NCBI GenBank assembly: GCA_009775265.1
Contig: VSPG01000003.1
Coordinates: 1 to 45,347, forward strand
Direction: 5' to 3'
Length of the DNA stretch: 45,347 nucleotides
Origin: Muribaculaceae bacterium
GTDB lineage: Bacteria; Bacteroidota; Bacteroidia; Bacteroidales; Muribaculaceae
A model generated the notes under the pieces. It searched no databases and had not been told where the DNA came from. It saw only the letters and a program-made list of their open reading frames with translations. Numbering within the stretch: position 1 is the first letter of the stretch; each line of letters opens with the position of its first letter. The translations under genes and the position numbers were made by a program. Shown here in pieces: positions 1 to 8,547 of the stretch.

Positions 1-84
1 CCCGAGCAATGGCCGCATAGCGGTCGCGGCTCGGGGACAACAGGCGGTCTCGCACACAGGATGGAGCCGCGTAGCGGCGGCTCT
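1..84. repeat. REP-like double hairpin, copy 1
   Basis: This 84-bp unit recurs at 984-1067 with only two differences. It holds two hairpins. The first has stem CCCGAGC/GCTCGGG around the core GGCCGCATAGCGGTC. The second has stem GAGCCGC/GCGGCTC at about 64-83. The unit ends 10 bp from the transposase stop codon, so the transposase gene sits between two copies in the same orientation. The repeat starts at the window edge and may extend further left. Confidence 0.85.
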
Positions 85-93
85 GCTGACACA

Positions 94-552
94 TCACACC
101 TCGTCAAACAAATAGCGTTCGTCGAAATCCATGCCGAAACATTCCAGAATATGCACAAGCTCATCCTTGAAGCTAATCTGCTTATGGTGTTCGGTCTGAT
201 TCCGGATATAACGCTTGACAGCTTCTATATGCGAATGCGAATAGGAAAACGCGCCGTAACCGCGTTGCCATTCGAATTTATAGGCAATAAGGTTGTTGTC
301 GTTGACGAACCGCGACACGTTGGATTTCAATTCTCGAATCACATCGGGGATTCTCGTATTTATGTTGTATGCGAAAAGGATATGCACGTGGTCGTCCGTG
401 CCGCCGATGGCGAGAGGAATGTTGCCGGCATCGTGCAGAAAAGTGGATATATACGCGTACACACGCGACCGGATTGTGGCAGGAAGCAACGCTTCGCGGT
501 TCTTTACAGCGAAAACGACATGCAGATAAATTTGTGAAAATGTATTGGCCAT
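94..552 (-). CDS. tnpA: IS200/IS605-type Y1 (HUH) transposase, REP-associated
   Basis: This is a 152-residue single-strand DNA transposase of the Y1_Tnp family, normal in length for IS200-like TnpA. The HUH metal-binding motif is seen as HVH at residues 55-57, inside GGTDDHVHILF. The conserved WQRGYGAFSYS block follows at about 95-105. The catalytic tyrosine is probably Y115, in KRYIRNQTEHH, and the Q..HH pattern is typical of IS200/IS605 rather than of enterobacterial RAYTs. I start at the ATG at 550-552 because the in-frame upstream extension is only translated palindromic repeat. No TnpB or accessory gene is adjacent. The gene lies between two near-identical 84-bp double-hairpin repeats, which suggests it mobilises or once mobilised those palindromes. 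It appears intact. Confidence 0.93.
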   Translation of the reverse strand: MANTFSQIYLHVVFAVKNREALLPATIRSRVYAYISTFLHDAGNIPLAIGGTDDHVHILFAYNINTRIPDVIRELKSNVSRFVNDNNLIAYKFEWQRGYGAFSYSHSHIEAVKRYIRNQTEHHKQISFKDELVHILECFGMDFDERYLFDEV

Positions 553-783
553 GTGCAAATTTAGCATATGCCACGGCGGGGTGCAAATATTGGCATATGT
601 TTGATGGCAGGCAGACGCATTATGTGTTAGAGCCGCCGCTATGCGGCTTGACGCGGGGGATGACGCGCGCGGAGACCTTAGGCTGCGACCGCTACGCGGC
701 CTTTGCCTAAGGCTAACATTAAGACTTGCCGCTACGCGGCTGCTCGGCGCTACGCGCCTACACACTCCACAAGCAGGAGGATG

Positions 784-949
784 ACGCGCCATCACGAATG
801 CATGAGAGAATGGCGAGGCGAGCATGACTGGCAGATGGTAATGGCGCGTAGCGCATACATCCCCTACGGATGGTACAACACGCCACCACAAATGCATGAT
901 AAAATGGGGAGGCGAGCATGACAGGCATGCGGAAATGGCGCGTAGCGCC
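784..949. repeat. Diverged direct repeat of about 70 bp in the array centre
   Basis: Two similar units, 784-854 and 880-949, occupy the centre of the array. Both contain AATGCATGA, then GGCGAGCATGAC or GAGGCGAGCATGAC, and end in ATGGCGCGTAGCGC. The central segment of the array therefore seems to have grown by tandem duplication of a piece that includes module D. Confidence 0.65.
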
Positions 950-983
950 GGGCAGCCGCGTAGCGGCAAGTCTGAATGTTAGC

Positions 984-1067
984 CCCGAGCAATGGCCGCA
1001 TAGCGGTCGCTGCTCGGGGACAACAGGCGGTCTCGCACACAGGATGGAGCCGCGTAGCGGTGGCTCT
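984..1067. repeat. REP-like double hairpin, copy 2
   Basis: 82 of 84 positions match 1-84, in direct orientation. It is both the outer part of the inverted array and the right-hand partner of the repeat beyond the transposase stop codon. The intervening 900 bp holding the transposase is a candidate mobile segment. Confidence 0.85.
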
Positions 1068-1082
1068 ATGACGCAGCGGCAC

Positions 1083-1119
1083 AAAAAAGCACGGCGGCGA
1101 GTCGGGCTCGCCGCCGTGC
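1083..1119 (-). terminator. Rho-independent terminator of the susCD operon
   Basis: A perfect 13-bp stem (GCACGGCGGCGAG with its complement) encloses a 5-nt loop. On the minus strand it is followed by a run of six T. It lies 34 bp after the stop of the last operon gene at 1153. Confidence 0.9.
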
Positions 1120-1152
1120 GGAGTCGGGATAGTATGATGCTATTCTATTGCT

Positions 1153-3192
1153 TTAGAGAGTGGCTTTGTGGATTCGCAAAGTAGCTTTGCGAAGGTCGGC
1201 TTTAACAGTCTGACTGACACCGGCCGCATTAAGAGCGGCAGCGAGACTCGGAATCCGGGCTGAAGGCACTTTGGCAGGAGCAGCTGCTGCACTCTGCGAC
1301 GTCCATTGCACACCACCAGTGTCGTTCTTCAGCGTGTGATAGCTGCCTTCTTTGTCAGTAGCGAAAACTATTGCCGTGGCGTTTGCAGGCTGCGTAACCG
1401 AAACCAGTTTGTCACCCGAGAATGCAGGAATGCTGAAGCAGTTTTGGCCAAGCTGGGGATGACTGAGAATTTCCTCAAACGACCAGTCAGGATAGTATAT
1501 GCCGGCCAGATTGCCTGCGGACAATACGCCCTGGTCTTCTAACAAATTCACACCTGTGGACTGAACGGGCACTGCAACGAGATTATCCTTCACTATAAAG
1601 TTCAGGTACATCACATTGGATGAATCGTACATGTCGGGGCCGAGTTTATCAGAGAAATTCTGCTCGAACACTTCCTTGAAGGCAGTGCCGTAGGGATGCA
1701 CATAGCGGAAGAGAGTGGGATCTTCGGTGTTTTGCTGCACTTGCAGTTCCCAGGAGCAATCGCGCTTTCCAAAGAGAGGAAGTATGTACATGTCGGTGTA
1801 CACGCCGGTTCCGATCGTTTTCCACTCTTTGGGCGCGCTGTTGTCGATGATGTCGATAGCAGCTGCCTGAGTGGCCACTTCCTCGCCGTCTTCATTGTAG
1901 GCGATTACGGCAATTGCATATTTGCCGCTGCCTTCGAAGGCAAAGAGAACCTCGGGATTCTTTTTCTCCTCAAGTTCCTTGCCGGGGACAGCGCCGCTGC
2001 GCACTGCCTGGATGGCAGCTTCGAGCTCGGTACCCTCCTCAAGGTCGGCCACGTAGAGCATGCCTGCAGTTGCTTTTGCAATGTCCTCGCCGATGTTTAT
2101 CGAAGCATGCGCATATGTGACTTCAGTGGGAGCGGTGAGCACGCCGTCGTATTTGATGGATATGTCGTAATCTTTGATTTCAACGCCTTCTCTCCACCAC
2201 AGGTAGCCACCAGGGTCGCTATTGAGGGTATAGTAAGACGAAGGATTCGGCTCGAAAGCAAGACATATAAGCTCCGGCCCCTGAAATATGGTAATTGCTG
2301 TTTCAATTTCCTTACCGGTCTCATTGCCGTTCTCATCCACTTCAGGCACCATGCCTGTGGCGAGTTCGCCGAAAAGGCTGGGGTCGGCAGACAAAATTTC
2401 ATCAAAGGTGTATCCACCCAACGAGTAGTTCATACCGGCTTTGTTGCCCACATAAAGGGGACCGTCATTTTCGCTTATTCGGGTTCCTGTAGCCTGATAG
2501 GGTATGAGTACTTTACCTTCTTTGCAGATGAACTCAAAATTGTACTGGTTCTTGGAATCATACTCCTCGGGGGCCAATTCGCCGAGACCTGAACTTGCGC
2601 AGAACTTGGCAAACACTTCACCATAGGGGTGCAACCAGCGATAACGAGTGGGGTCTATCTCATGCTGCTGCAATTCGCATTCCCACTGGAAAGGCTTTTC
2701 GGGATCGACATCAGCATAGACAGGAAGCACATACAGGTCGTGATATGTACCTTTGCCGATGGTTTTCCAGGGGGCGGGATATGTCACGGCCATTTCGAGG
2801 CTTTCGTAGCCGTAGGTGCTGATGAGCGTGCCGGGGGCGAAAGCGAGCTTCACGGGATAGGCCTTGTCCATGGCCATGTTGGCGCCGGTATAGCCGACTT
2901 TGACCTTGGTGGAGTTTTCACCTTCGGCAAAGGTCACGCTTGTGGGAAGCGTGAACACTTCCGGGTCGGCGTCGCCTGTGAGCTGATAGGTGGCGGCAGC
3001 CGTCTGGCCAAGGCGCGACACGATGACTTCGAAATAGTCGAGGTTGCGGTCGAGATTCACCTCAAGGGCATCGTCGGTGGGGAAGTAGACGCCGTCCGAG
3101 GCCTCGCCGGGCGCATAGGAGTCGTCGTCGTTGCAGGAGGTGAAACCTGCAAGGAGGGCGAGCACAAGCGCGGTGTATTTAAAAAGTTTCAT
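1153..3192 (-). CDS. SusCD-associated surface lipoprotein with a duplicated domain
   Basis: This is a 679-residue lipoprotein with signal peptide and lipobox ending at C20 (GFTSC), followed by an acidic NDDD stretch typical of surface-exported Bacteroidetes lipoproteins. Residues about 35-137 look like a beta-sandwich of the Calx-beta/SusE type. Two related domains of about 150-200 residues follow. Each starts with WKTIG-G-Y-D-Y-LP (about 142 and 456) and shares RY-HPYG, the YDS-N pattern and a Q(A/S)TG motif. It is the third gene of the susC-susD operon, 32 bp after susD. Position and architecture suggest a SusE/F-like outer-surface glycan or peptide binding protein, but I cannot name the ligand. 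No glycosidase is present in the operon. Confidence 0.8.
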   Translation of the reverse strand: MKLFKYTALVLALLAGFTSCNDDDSYAPGEASDGVYFPTDDALEVNLDRNLDYFEVIVSRLGQTAAATYQLTGDADPEVFTLPTSVTFAEGENSTKVKVGYTGANMAMDKAYPVKLAFAPGTLISTYGYESLEMAVTYPAPWKTIGKGTYHDLYVLPVYADVDPEKPFQWECELQQHEIDPTRYRWLHPYGEVFAKFCASSGLGELAPEEYDSKNQYNFEFICKEGKVLIPYQATGTRISENDGPLYVGNKAGMNYSLGGYTFDEILSADPSLFGELATGMVPEVDENGNETGKEIETAITIFQGPELICLAFEPNPSSYYTLNSDPGGYLWWREGVEIKDYDISIKYDGVLTAPTEVTYAHASINIGEDIAKATAGMLYVADLEEGTELEAAIQAVRSGAVPGKELEEKKNPEVLFAFEGSGKYAIAVIAYNEDGEEVATQAAAIDIIDNSAPKEWKTIGTGVYTDMYILPLFGKRDCSWELQVQQNTEDPTLFRYVHPYGTAFKEVFEQNFSDKLGPDMYDSSNVMYLNFIVKDNLVAVPVQSTGVNLLEDQGVLSAGNLAGIYYPDWSFEEILSHPQLGQNCFSIPAFSGDKLVSVTQPANATAIVFATDKEGSYHTLKNDTGGVQWTSQSAAAAPAKVPSARIPSLAAALNAAGVSQTVKADLRKATLRIHKATL

Positions 3193-3224
3193 TGTTGTCG
3201 GTTAATAAGGTGAGATTTCGTTGA

Positions 3225-4868
3225 TTAATCCGCTACGGGCGAGGGCGTCGGAACAGTCTTGTTGTTGTCGGCCTCGGATATGCCACGGTTGGCAGAAATT
3301 TCATCGTAAGGTATCACAAAGAGCATCACGTCGTTGGGATAAGTGATGTTGAACACCCATGCGGTGGGGAATTTGCAGCCGCGGCGGTCGATGTTCTTGC
3401 GCAGACGCATGATGTCGAAATAGCTCAGGCCTTCGCCCCAGAGTTCGACGCGACGCTGCATCCAAATCTCGTCCTGAATGCCTTTGGCATCGGTTGCGAG
3501 AGAAGCGTAGGCGGGGTCGCGGTAGGTGCGCACGAAGTTGTTGAGGGTCTGCTTGGCAGCGGCGGTGGCTCCGCTCATGGCTTCGCCTTCGGCCTTGATG
3601 AGGTACATTTCCTCGACACGCATCAGGGGTATGTCGCTGGCATTGATGCTCTGGCCGAGAACGCCCTGATAGGAGTTGAACTTAACGTTGGTATAGGGCA
3701 TGAGGTTGGTGGACTGGTCGTCGCCGTAGGTGGCGGGGCCGCTCGCGAAACCGTCAAGATACTTCTGCTGCTCCTCGCTGAGGTTGGCGCTCTTGCGGTT
3801 GGCATCGAGGAACCAGCCTTTGCGGACGTCGGTGGAAGGAATCCAGTCGTAGAGCACTTTCGAGCACCAGCGCCATGCGCCGCCCTGGTCGGTGTAGCCG
3901 TGAACGAAAGAGCACGACATGGCGGGGAAGTTGACGATAGAACCGCCGGAAACGTTTTCATCCTGTTCGCTGACAGCCATACCCCACATCCATGCATCGT
4001 CGTTGATGCTGGTGAATCCGGGCTTGCTGACATCCTTTATGGAATAGGGAGCGCCCTTGTGGGCTGCTATTGCCTTTGTTGCGTCCTCGGCGGCGGCGGC
4101 CCAGTTCTCCATCGTGAGGTGGTAGCGAGCGCGGAGGCCGTAGGCCACGGCGAGGCTAACCATACGCTTGGGCTTGTCGCCAATCACCGAAGCGGGGTCG
4201 ATCCCGCTGTTTTCGAGCAGGGTGACGGCTTCGTTGATGTCCTTCATTATCTGTGCGTACACTTCTTCGACTGTGGCACGCGGCGCGCCGTTTTCGGCTG
4301 CCTCGAGTTCGTTTTCGTCGGTGAGGATGGGCACGCAAGGCTTGTTCTTGTTGTCGGTGTAGTTGAACTGGTAGGTCTGGGCCAGTGTCCAGTAGTCGAA
4401 CGAACGGGTGGCGAGACCCTGGGCGCGGAAGAACTGCAGTTCCTTGCTGTCGGTGTCGGCGGGGATAGAACCTATGAGTGTGTTGCAGGTCTTGATCTGG
4501 GCGAACTGGTACATCCACAGCATGGCTGCGCGCCAACCGTCGGGGCCGTTGCCCTGAAATCCGTTGTAGCTTGCGAACCAGTTGTAGCCGGAGTTCTTCG
4601 ATATGTAGTCCATGCCCTGCGAGTCCATGCCCATCATGGTGGCAGGATAGCCGAAGTCGAGGTGCTGCGTCGAGATGGTGAAGATGCCGGTGAACTGCGA
4701 GTAGATGCCCATGACGGAGGCCGAGGCCATGTCGGGGTTGAGTTCGAGCACCTCCTGCTTCTGGTCGGTCGTCACGTAGCTGTCGAGAATCTCCGTGTCG
4801 AGGTCGGCGCATGACGCCAGAGCCGTGGTGGCCATGGCGCCGAGAAGTATGTTGGTGAATTTCATCAT
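3225..4868 (-). CDS. susD-like: RagB/SusD family nutrient-binding outer membrane lipoprotein
   Basis: This 547-residue lipoprotein carries a signal peptide ending in ALASC, with the lipidated Cys at position 20. Typical SusD features are an N-terminal tetratricopeptide-like segment (AQGLATRSFDYWTLAQTYQ, about 150-170), the RMVSLAVAYGLRARYHL helix, and a C-terminal MRVEEMYLIKAEGEAM...RRVELWGEGLSYFDIMR block. SusD proteins lid the SusC channel and bind substrate at the cell surface. The gene starts 38 bp after susC and is 32 bp before the lipoprotein gene, so the three are one transcript. The first two codons are both ATG, so the start could be three bases later. Confidence 0.95.
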   Translation of the reverse strand: MMKFTNILLGAMATTALASCADLDTEILDSYVTTDQKQEVLELNPDMASASVMGIYSQFTGIFTISTQHLDFGYPATMMGMDSQGMDYISKNSGYNWFASYNGFQGNGPDGWRAAMLWMYQFAQIKTCNTLIGSIPADTDSKELQFFRAQGLATRSFDYWTLAQTYQFNYTDNKNKPCVPILTDENELEAAENGAPRATVEEVYAQIMKDINEAVTLLENSGIDPASVIGDKPKRMVSLAVAYGLRARYHLTMENWAAAAEDATKAIAAHKGAPYSIKDVSKPGFTSINDDAWMWGMAVSEQDENVSGGSIVNFPAMSCSFVHGYTDQGGAWRWCSKVLYDWIPSTDVRKGWFLDANRKSANLSEEQQKYLDGFASGPATYGDDQSTNLMPYTNVKFNSYQGVLGQSINASDIPLMRVEEMYLIKAEGEAMSGATAAAKQTLNNFVRTYRDPAYASLATDAKGIQDEIWMQRRVELWGEGLSYFDIMRLRKNIDRRGCKFPTAWVFNITYPNDVMLFVIPYDEISANRGISEADNNKTVPTPSPVAD

Positions 4869-4906
4869 TATGTCGTGTTAAGTCGTAATGAAACGAAGTG
4901 GAGAGA

Positions 4907-7900
4907 TTAGAAGCTTACGCGCAGACCGCCTGTGAGGGTGCGGATGGGCGAGTATGTGGCGTTGTCGGAGCTTACGCCGCCCTGGCGCGGGTCGAGACCC
5001 TGGCGTGCGGAAAGCAGAGCTATGTTTTCGGCCGAGAAGTAGAAACGGAGAGCGGAGAGACCGAGCTTCCGGTACATCTTTTCGGGCACGTTGTAGCCGA
5101 GGGTGATGTTGTTGAGCGAGAGGTAGTCGCTGCTGATGAGGAAGCGTGTGCTGGTCTGCGAGGCGTATTCCACGAGTTCTCCGGCCGTGCCCATGCGGGG
5201 GACGTCGGTGTTGGTGTTGTCAGGACGCCATGCGTTGAGCATGTCTTTGTGCCATGTCTTGCCGAGGCTTGCTGTGAGACCCGGATCCATATAGTTCTGA
5301 TAGCCGTAGTCGATGATGCGGCCGCCGAGCTGGTAGCTCAGACCCACGGAGAGGTCGAAGCCGTAGGCTTCCATGTTGATGCCGAAACCGCCGTATACGT
5401 CGGGCGAAACGTCGCCTGTGAGCTTGCGGTTGGTGCTGCGTGCCACGGTGTAGTCGGTGGTGAGGTATTCCTCGGTCTGGTAGACGGGATTGTCGGTAGT
5501 ACCGCCGATGACGATGGGCTCGCCGGCGTTGTCGAGGACGTTGCGTTTTGCCCAGTACTGCGCAGTGCCGCGTTCGTCAAGACCTGCGTATTCCACGAGC
5601 CACAGCTGGTAGAAACTTTCGCCGGGGATTACGAGGCGTGTGCTTGCTGCTTCCCATGCTCCGTCCGCGTTGAGGATGGAGGGGTCGAGGCTTACGATGC
5701 GGTTTTTGCCGAAGGTGGCGTTGGCAAACACTTCGAGTTTGATGTCCTTGGTGTTCACGGCGCGGTAGTTGAGCGAGAGCTCGAAGCCGCTGTTGCGCAT
5801 GGAGCCTACGTTCTTGGGGATGCTGGTGTAGCCGAGCGAAGGAGCCACGGGCAGATTGAAGAGCATGTCGGATGTCTGACGCAGGTAGTACTCGGCGGCA
5901 CCGCTGAGTTTGCCCTGCCAGAAGCTGAAGTCGACACCTACGTTGAAGTTGTTGCTCTTTTCCCAGGTGATGTCGGGATTGCCTTTGTAGAGGAGTTCGG
6001 AGTCGGACCACACGCCGTTGGCGCCACCGATGGTGTAGAGGTCGGTATAGTTGATGTAGTAGGTGCTGGAGATGTTGTCGTTACCGTTCTGGCCGAAAGA
6101 AGCCTTGAACTTGATGATGTCAATCCAGGTCTTGTCCTTCAGGAAGGCTTCCTTGTTGACGTCCCATCCGAAGGATGCGCTCCAGAATGTGCCCCAGCGG
6201 TGGTCGGGATGGAAGCGCGACGATGCGTCGGCGCGGACGGAAGCGGTGGCGTAGTAGCGGTCGGAGAAGTTGTACTTCACGCGGCCGAAGACGCTTCGGT
6301 GCGAGAGCTGCTCGCGGCCGCCGCCCACTGTCCAGTTGTCGATGGTGTTGCTGAGTGTCCAGTTGCCGGGCATGTAGAGGTTGGAGCCGCGGCCATAGAG
6401 CGATTCAGCCTGGTAGGCCTGGCTTTCGACGCCGACCATCACGTCGAAGTTGTGCACTTCGTTGAAGGTGCGGTTGTAGCTTGCGAGACCCTGGAGGTTG
6501 AGAGTGCTGTAGCGCACATACTGCTGGGTGGCCATACCGCCGGTGGCGGCGCTCTGTCCGTAGAGGTTGTTGTCGAGGTTGTGGTAGCGCTGGTTGTTGA
6601 GGTAGAGACCTGCCGTACCGCTGACGGTGAGACCCTCGACGGGTGTCAGGATGGCGTACCACTTGCTGTCGAGCACGTCGCCGATGTACTCGCGGGTATT
6701 GTATATAAGGTCGCCGGTGGGGTTGGCTGTGCCCCATGCGCCGGAAGGACGCGAGGCCATCTTGCCGAAACCGAAGTCCTGGCCCATGCCGTAGTCGTAG
6801 ATGCGGTTGCCGGAAGCCTTGTCGTAAAGGAACTCGCCGTTGGCGCCGCGCACATACATGGGATAGATGGGAGCCATCTGATAGGCCACGGCGAAGGCAT
6901 TGCCTGTACTGTTAGAAGAAGAAGCAGTCTGGCCGGCGGGGTAACCGCTGTTGGAGTACACATAGTTGCTGGTAGTGCCTATCTTCAGCCAGGGCTTTGC
7001 CTGGTAGTCGACATTGACACGCGAGCTGAAACGCTGGAAGTGCGAGCCTTCGAGGATACCTTCATCGTCGAGGTAGCTGCCGCTCACGTAGTAGTTGAGT
7101 TTCTCTGTGCCGCCGGTGATGGTGAGGTTGTATTCCTGACGCAGGCCGCCGCGGAACGTGCCGTCAATCCAGTTGTCGGGCGTGTAGTAGTAGTTGCCGT
7201 CGGAGTAGCCTCGGGTGGCGTTGGGGTTGAGCTTGCCGTTCATGCCGATGAAGCTCTGGCCGGCAGGCACGCTGAATGTCTGCATGGCGCCGAGCCACAG
7301 GTTGTTGTTGGCATAGGCGTTGGCTGCCGCGGGGCTCTGTCCGAGTCCGAGCTGCTGCATATAGAGCGCCTGGTACATCGTTTCGAGGTAAAGCTCGGGG
7401 CTTTTGATGATGTCGTAGGTGGGCAGAGCGCGTCCGTTGGCACCCCACGAAGCGTCGAGCGTCACTTTGGCATTGCCTTCGGAGCCGCGCTTGGTGGTGA
7501 TGAGGATTACGCCGTTGGCACCGCGCGCACCGTAAAGCGCCGTGGAAGCGGCGTCTTTCATGACAGTGAGCTGCTCGATGTCGCTGGCTGCTATATTGCT
7601 GATTTCGCCGTCGTAGGGCATGCCGTCGACAACGTAGAGGGGCGCCGTGGAAGCGTTGATGGAGCCTGTGCCGCGCACGTGGATGGTGGCGCTGGTGCCA
7701 GGCTGGCCGTTGGAGCTGAACGTCTGCACGCCGGCCATTTTGCCGCTGAGCGCCTTGGTCACGTTGCTGACCTGTGCGTTCTCAAGCTGGTCGGCGGCCA
7801 CAACGCCTGCCGAACCCGTGTACTCCGAACGCTTCACCGTGCCGTACGACACGACGATGAGTTCGTCGAGCGAGGTGGTGGAGGGGTGGAGCTTGACGTG

Positions 7901-8167
7901 GAGCGCACCGGAGCCGACATCGACGGTCTGCGCGGTGTATCCCACGTAGGAAATTGTAAGTTTTGTAGTGTTAGCTGCCACCTGAATGGTAAAATTGCCA
8001 TCCACATCGGTAACAACTCCTACACCGTGGCCAGCCGAAACGGAAGCGCCGATGATGGGCTCGTCGTTCACAGCGTCCACGACAGTACCCGTGACCGTGC
8101 GCGTCTGCGCCGACGCACCGACGGCCATCGCTAATACTGCGAGAAGTAATAGAAACAGCTTTTTCAT
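4907..8167 (-). CDS. susC-like: SusC/RagA family TonB-linked outer membrane protein
   Basis: This 1086-residue TonB-dependent transporter has a signal peptide (about 1-20, MKKLFLLLLAVLAMAVGASA) and a CarboxypepD_reg-like domain (about 24-95). The TonB-box region LDELIVVSYG follows near 102. The plug contains GKMAGVQ, the HVRGTGSINAS segment, PLYVVDGMPYDG and ALYGARGANGVILITTKRG. The rest is the barrel, ending in a terminal beta-strand GGLRVSF with C-terminal phenylalanine. It is the first gene of the susC-susD-lipoprotein operon and imports an unknown glycan or peptide. A very long ORF on the opposite strand is a codon-bias shadow. Confidence 0.96.
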   Translation of the reverse strand: MKKLFLLLLAVLAMAVGASAQTRTVTGTVVDAVNDEPIIGASVSAGHGVGVVTDVDGNFTIQVAANTTKLTISYVGYTAQTVDVGSGALHVKLHPSTTSLDELIVVSYGTVKRSEYTGSAGVVAADQLENAQVSNVTKALSGKMAGVQTFSSNGQPGTSATIHVRGTGSINASTAPLYVVDGMPYDGEISNIAASDIEQLTVMKDAASTALYGARGANGVILITTKRGSEGNAKVTLDASWGANGRALPTYDIIKSPELYLETMYQALYMQQLGLGQSPAAANAYANNNLWLGAMQTFSVPAGQSFIGMNGKLNPNATRGYSDGNYYYTPDNWIDGTFRGGLRQEYNLTITGGTEKLNYYVSGSYLDDEGILEGSHFQRFSSRVNVDYQAKPWLKIGTTSNYVYSNSGYPAGQTASSSNSTGNAFAVAYQMAPIYPMYVRGANGEFLYDKASGNRIYDYGMGQDFGFGKMASRPSGAWGTANPTGDLIYNTREYIGDVLDSKWYAILTPVEGLTVSGTAGLYLNNQRYHNLDNNLYGQSAATGGMATQQYVRYSTLNLQGLASYNRTFNEVHNFDVMVGVESQAYQAESLYGRGSNLYMPGNWTLSNTIDNWTVGGGREQLSHRSVFGRVKYNFSDRYYATASVRADASSRFHPDHRWGTFWSASFGWDVNKEAFLKDKTWIDIIKFKASFGQNGNDNISSTYYINYTDLYTIGGANGVWSDSELLYKGNPDITWEKSNNFNVGVDFSFWQGKLSGAAEYYLRQTSDMLFNLPVAPSLGYTSIPKNVGSMRNSGFELSLNYRAVNTKDIKLEVFANATFGKNRIVSLDPSILNADGAWEAASTRLVIPGESFYQLWLVEYAGLDERGTAQYWAKRNVLDNAGEPIVIGGTTDNPVYQTEEYLTTDYTVARSTNRKLTGDVSPDVYGGFGINMEAYGFDLSVGLSYQLGGRIIDYGYQNYMDPGLTASLGKTWHKDMLNAWRPDNTNTDVPRMGTAGELVEYASQTSTRFLISSDYLSLNNITLGYNVPEKMYRKLGLSALRFYFSAENIALLSARQGLDPRQGGVSSDNATYSPIRTLTGGLRVSF

Positions 8168-8274
8168 ACTTAATTAGAAATTAGACATATATGTTATTGA
8201 TACTTAAATACTTAACGAACCTGCGGCAGTTGCCGCGCCTTATAAGGGCACTCTTTGAACTATACATTAGTTCG

Positions 8275-8282
8275 CAAAGGTA
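8275..8282 (-). promoter_or_regulatory. Bacteroidetes -7 element for susC
   Basis: On the minus strand this reads TACCTTTG, matching the TAnnTTTG consensus, about 108 bp before the susC start. No clear TTTG is seen at the usual -33 distance, which is common for regulated promoters. The element lies inside the 8253-8279 palindrome. Confidence 0.6.
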
Positions 8283-8475
8283 ACAATTATTTTTAATAAA
8301 GTTTACATTTTCATAGGAAATTTTCTTTCAGATTAGCACTTTGCCACGTCGTATTAGTGGCGATTTATCATCTTAAAATCAATTTTAAATTGAAAATCAA
8401 AACTTTAAACCGCGCACCTCCGCATAGACCACGAGATACAAAAGGATAGTTTTTCGAAAGATACGGATTTTTGTG

Positions 8476-8483
8476 TAAATTTG
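8476..8483 (+). promoter_or_regulatory. -7 element for the DUF4494-yggS operon
   Basis: TAAATTTG matches TAnnTTTG, 64 bp upstream of the DUF4494 start. A TTTTC stretch at 8451-8455 lies at the expected -33 position. Confidence 0.65.
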
Positions 8484-8547
8484 CAGCGCCGCAGCCCACA
8501 GGTTGCGGCACATTACACATTAAATAATATAATATACGCTACAAGAT

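Larger units (their letters stand above)
629..1067. repeat. Inverted modular array of REP-like palindromes
   Basis: This fills the gap between the transposase and the susCD operon. Four palindrome modules appear as A (629-648, AGCCGC-type), B (676-712, stem CCTTAGGC/GCCTAAGG), C/D (726-758, GCCGCTACGCGGC then GGCGCTACGCGCC). They reappear in inverse order and orientation as D'/C' (937-969), B' (983-1019, stem CCCCGAGC/GCTCGGGG) and A' (about 1044-1067). Core sequences are of the form GCCGC-GTA-GCGGC or GGCGC-GTA-GCGCC. The same order is seen in a second array at 34688-34975. No convincing protein is encoded here; the short ORFs are translated repeat. Confidence 0.8.
8168..8547. other. Divergent intergenic region with two promoters
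   Basis: The 380 bp between susC (minus) and the DUF4494 gene (plus) contain an AT-rich block and one promoter-like -7 element for each direction. An imperfect palindrome, CTTTG-AACTA...TAGTT-CG-CAAAG at 8253-8279, overlaps the susC -7 element. I see no ORF or structured RNA. Confidence 0.6.

Noticed and set aside
94..552. Phage or plasmid origin-type HUH relaxase
   Set aside because: The size, the GYGAFSYS block and the Y..Q..HH pattern fit Y1 transposases and not Rep or relaxase proteins.
553..969. Longer transposase reading to 969
   Set aside because: The extra 139 residues are translated REP-like palindromes; the family start MANTFSQ lies at 552.
629..1067. CRISPR array
   Set aside because: The repeats are palindromic, unequal in spacing and partly inverted, and there are no regular unique spacers or cas genes.
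4898..8134. Very long open frame on the plus strand opposite susC
   Set aside because: It mirrors susC codon by codon in a GC-rich gene, its translation is Val/Ala/Gly/His-rich without domains, and susC itself is certain. Similar shadows lie opposite tkt (11381-13324), the SLBB gene (20354-22186), the TonB receptor (24945-27137) and ppiD (37122-38453).
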